From: Caulobacteraceae bacterium
Lineage (GTDB): Bacteria; Pseudomonadota; Alphaproteobacteria; Caulobacterales; Caulobacteraceae
Direction: 5' to 3'
Length of the DNA stretch: 64,000 nucleotides
NCBI GenBank assembly: GCA_947475415.1
Contig: CANJLH010000007.1
Coordinates: 114,726-178,725, forward strand
The notes under the pieces were generated by a model. The model worked only from the letters and a program-made list of their open reading frames with translations. It did no database searches and was not told where the DNA came from. Made by a program: the position numbers and the translations under genes. Positions 61,986-64,000 of the stretch are shown one piece after another. Numbering within the stretch: the stretch's first letter is position 1; every line of letters starts with the position of its first letter.

Positions 61986-62164
61986 AACCGGGACACGTGC
62001 CGACGCCCCCGGGACGCAATGCAAGCCTTCAGTGGTTGTGCATGGCCATGGGGTAGAGCGCGAAAGGATTATGGTGGTTCCCTTCATCCCCGACCTCAGG
62101 TAGCGACAGCTTGCGGCCATGAGCGCCGCAGTTTCCTCCCCAAATGCTTTTTCTGAGGTAAGTT

Positions 62165-62479
62165 ATGAAGTTCAGTTTCACCGCCCTCGCGGCGGTCGCT
62201 TTCGTTTGTGTTTCCAGTTCCGCCGCCCTTGCGGCCGCCCCGGTTGTCGCCACGCTGAAATCCCCCGTCGAGGGGACCCTGAAGCCGATCGCCGGCAATT
62301 CGATCTTCACCTGCAAAGCGGATGCCTGCACCGCTGGCAACCCCGCCGCAGAAGCCTACACCGCGAACGCCTGCCGTCAGCTGGTCCACGCCGTGGGTCG
62401 GGTCACCGCCTTCAGCCGCGGTGATCGTCAATTCGACGAAGCCAAGCTCGCCAAGTGCAACATCTCGGCGAAGAACTAG
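62165..62479 (+). CDS. Small secreted four-cysteine protein
   Basis: 104 residues: signal peptide (about 1-24, cleaved in LAAA), then a mature domain with four cysteines (50, 55, 70, 98) likely forming two disulfides, and a C-terminal RQFDEAKLAKCN. I recall short proteins of this type in Caulobacteraceae without known function, but cannot name the family with confidence. The start has GAGG upstream. Confidence 0.75.
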   Translation: MKFSFTALAAVAFVCVSSSAALAAAPVVATLKSPVEGTLKPIAGNSIFTCKADACTAGNPAAEAYTANACRQLVHAVGRVTAFSRGDRQFDEAKLAKCNISAKN

Positions 62480-62629
62480 AATGACCCGGGCTTTATGGTG
62501 ACACTGTGCGCAACTGGCCGGGGTCGATCGATGACTCCCAGGTCGCTTCCTACGGTGTAACCTTAGCCTTCAGTTAAGCGACCGGGCGCCCAAGCCTTTC
62601 ACACCGATGGGCGAAAGGTCCGATCTCCC

Positions 62630-62661
62630 CTGGCCCCCGCCATTCCTCGCGCGGGGGTCAG
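62630..62661 (-). terminator. Possible terminator hairpin
   Basis: CTGGCCCCCGC and GCGGGGGTCAG form an 11-bp stem with one mismatch and 10-base loop, 11 bp past the CBS stop. There is no T-rich tail on either side, so a role in termination is only suggested by position between convergent genes. Confidence 0.35.
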
Positions 62662-62672
62662 GTCGTTGCCCG

Positions 62673-63110
62673 TCAGTGCGTCGCCTGGGAGTGGGGACCG
62701 CCGGGCTGCGAAATGGCGCCAAGCGCCTTGCCAGTCGGTTCTGGATTGGCCTCCATCGCCAGATCCCCCAGCGAAATGATCCCCACCAACCGCTTCTGGC
62801 GGCTTAGCACCGGCAGGCGGCGGATCTGCTTGTCGGCCATTCGCAGCATCACCTCGGCCACCTCATTGTCCTCGAAACAGGATTCGACGTCGGTGCTCAT
62901 GGCCTCGCGCACCCGGGTTTCGGGGCCGTTGCCGAGCGCTATGCAGCGCACCGCGATGTCTCGATCGGTGATCATCCCCACCAATCGGTCATTCTCGCCC
63001 ACCGGCAGGGCGCCGGTATCGATCTGCGCCATGACCAGGGCCGCCCGCTGAATCGTATCGTCTGGGCTGGCCAGACGCACATCCTGCGTCATGAGTTCGC
63101 TGACTTTCAT
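62673..63110 (-). CDS. CBS domain pair protein
   Basis: 145 residues, two tandem CBS motifs (about 1-60 and 68-125) with conserved GMITDRDIAVR and GIISLGDLA ends. Stand-alone CBS pairs bind adenosyl ligands (AMP, ATP, SAM) and sense energy state. The ATG at 63110 has AGGAG before it; 12 upstream in-frame residues are rejected. C-terminal tail is Gly/Pro-rich. Monocistronic. Confidence 0.9.
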   Translation of the reverse strand: MKVSELMTQDVRLASPDDTIQRAALVMAQIDTGALPVGENDRLVGMITDRDIAVRCIALGNGPETRVREAMSTDVESCFEDNEVAEVMLRMADKQIRRLPVLSRQKRLVGIISLGDLAMEANPEPTGKALGAISQPGGPHSQATH

Positions 63111-63143
63111 TTTGATCTCCTGGGTCGAGTGCAAGCCCCACTT

Positions 63144-63364
63144 CACAACAGGCGGCCGCAGGTTTCGTTCCCAGGGGTTCCGGTGACAGTTGCAATAACC
63201 CCGAAACGCCCCGCTTCGCCTTCCGGGCCGGCCCGCGCGAAATCCGGGGGCAGGAGCAATGATCCCCCCCGCGAGGCCGGATTGATCAGCTCATAGCTGG
63301 GGGCGAAGTCGGCGTAGGCCTGCGCCGATCCGTTGCGGTAGAGGCGGCGGCCGAGCGGCGGGCT
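63144..63364 (-). pseudogene. Coding-like fragment without start (possible gene remnant)
   Basis: This minus-strand frame is bounded by stops and has no ATG, but reads as plausible protein: GRRLYRNGSAQAYADF, then APSYELINP and SLLLPPDF. Composition is that of native genes. It may be a relic of a deleted gene. I do not recognise the parent. The rest of the 63111-63791 gap holds the family A repeat. Confidence 0.35.
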
Positions 63365-63577
63365 TTACGCTCACCTGAAAACCCACCGATTCCCGCTCAC
63401 GCCCTCACGTCAATTCCGGACGCATCCAAGGTGCATGGCATTGATCCTCGGAAAGTCGAAGCCCAGGACGTTTTTCACCCCCAACCCCGCTTACAGCCCC
63501 GAGACGGCCCCCTGCGTCAAATCCGGCCGCACAAGGGCGTGTGGGGTTGAAGGGTCGCGCGTCTTTCCATCCGCGCC

Positions 63578-63695
63578 CCGCTCATTCCCGCGCAGGCGGG
63601 AACCCAGGCTTGTTTTTTCGTTGCGGCTGAACCCCAACCCGTGGCGCTGTCTGAACCCAAGAAACCTGGATCCCGGCCTTCGACGGGACGAGCGG
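63578..63695. repeat. Paired inverted repeat (REP/BIME-like), copy 2 of family A
   Basis: Left arm 63578-63608 matches the left arm at 13204-13234 exactly over at least 28 bases; right arm 63665-63695 is its imperfect inverse (CCTGGATCCCGGCC to GAGCGG). The core is shorter and different from copy 1. Both copies continue with AGAA beyond the right arm. Confidence 0.8.
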
Positions 63696-63791
63696 AGAAA
63701 GGTGAGGATCACTCCCTTGTTCGTGTCGTCCGTGGGCGAATAAACCCCAAAATCCTTGACTCCCGCCTCGATCCATGTTCTCTATTTGTTC

Positions 63792-64000
63792 GTGGGCGAC
63801 GCAGACGAAAACATCATCGAACGTCACGAGCTCTATCTCGATGAGCTGGCCAGGATGACCCTCGTGCTCGCCCGCGATCAGCAACAGCGCGCTTTGGAAA
63901 CCGACAAGCCGGAACAAGCCGCCGTTTTCGGCCGGCTCTACAACGCCACCGCCCGGTCGCTGCGCCAGACGCTGGCGCTCAAAGCCCGCCTCGACCGGGA
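63792..64000 (+). CDS. Unknown helical protein, N-terminal part (3' end cut by window edge)
   Basis: An open frame runs from a stop at 63741 off the end of the window. Sense begins near the GTG at 63792 (TTG at 63786 is an alternative; no clear ribosome site): DADENIIERHELYLDELARM, later ATARSLRQTLALKARLDR. Strong helix character and normal codon use indicate a real gene. It is reminiscent of small uncharacterised alphaproteobacterial proteins; no function is assigned. Confidence 0.6.
   Translation, partial: MGDADENIIERHELYLDELARMTLVLARDQQQRALETDKPEQAAVFGRLYNATARSLRQTLALKARLDR

Noticed and set aside
1..64000. A complete steroid (cholesterol/cholate) degradation cluster
   Set aside because: Paired ACADs and Ltp/DUF35 proteins suggest bulky substrates, but no ring-cleavage marker genes (KshA/B, HsaC, KstD) were recognised.
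1..64000. CRISPR arrays, tRNA or rRNA genes, prophage or insertion-sequence transposases
   Set aside because: No regularly spaced direct repeats, no cloverleaf-like sequences and no transposase or integrase frames were seen in the gaps or genes.

Overview
The window is a high-GC, gene-dense bacterial segment. Codon use, closely packed operons, ATGA-type start/stop overlaps and mosaic inverted-repeat (REP/BIME-like) elements fit an alphaproteobacterium. Caulobacterales (Phenylobacterium or Caulobacter type) is my best guess. That is inference: the window has no rRNA or other phylogenetic marker.

Almost the whole window is a catabolic and lipid-type CoA-ester gene bank. I count eight acyl-CoA dehydrogenase (ACAD) genes carrying nine ACAD domains, five crotonase-fold enoyl-CoA hydratases/isomerases, one hydratase-2 (MaoC) protein, one acyl-CoA ligase and eight classical short-chain dehydrogenases (SDRs). 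There are two Ltp/SCPx-type thiolase-like proteins, each beside an OB-fold (DUF35) partner, four luciferase-like flavin monooxygenases, a P450, a three-subunit molybdenum hydroxylase, a wax-ester synthase/DGAT, two cyclase-family hydrolases and two MFS transporters. I recognised no transcription regulator and no canonical 3-ketoacyl-CoA thiolase.

Layout. 1-2.2 kb: end of an ACAD, a GFA protein, an SDR. 2.3-8 kb: acyl-CoA ligase (-) divergent from a WS/DGAT, alpha/beta hydrolase, hydratase, SDR operon (+). 8-13.1 kb: zinc alcohol dehydrogenase, amidohydrolase, then an ACAD11-like dehydrogenase translationally coupled to a small-molecule kinase. 13.2-17.2 kb: two repeat elements, a luciferase-like protein, and a nitronate monooxygenase/hydratase/SDR operon. 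17.4-22.5 kb: HyuA-type protein with a small zinc-ribbon partner, DUF35/thiolase pair, GST, VOC protein. 22.6-26.5 kb: nitroreductase, fused two-domain ACAD, hydratase. 26.5-28.3 kb: an outer-membrane-porin/monohaem-cytochrome fusion resembling Cyc2, overlapping a soluble cytochrome c. 28.5-33.1 kb: dienelactone hydrolase, SDR, P450 with a cysteine-poor DUF35 protein, divergent thiolase. 33.1-38.3 kb: five-gene minus-strand operon (two-component-type monooxygenase, WrbA, SDR, unknown protein, MFS). 38.7-44.9 kb: plus-strand operon with a paired ACAD. 44.9-50 kb: thioesterase plus a second paired ACAD, hydratase, MFS. 50.1-56.5 kb: SDR, molybdenum hydroxylase, ACAD, hydratase. 56.5-62 kb: GST, hydratase-2, two cyclases, luciferase-like protein, VOC. 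62-64 kb: small secreted cysteine protein, CBS protein, a decayed-looking fragment, a repeat element and the start of an unknown protein cut by the window edge.

Working model (inference): several parallel peripheral pathways activate, dehydrogenate, hydrate and cleave bulky or branched acyl-CoA substrates such as terpenoid, steroid-like or alkanoate side chains. The paired ACADs and the Ltp/DUF35 proteins are the features most typical of bulky CoA esters. The Cyc2-like locus does not fit this theme and is the most unexpected item.
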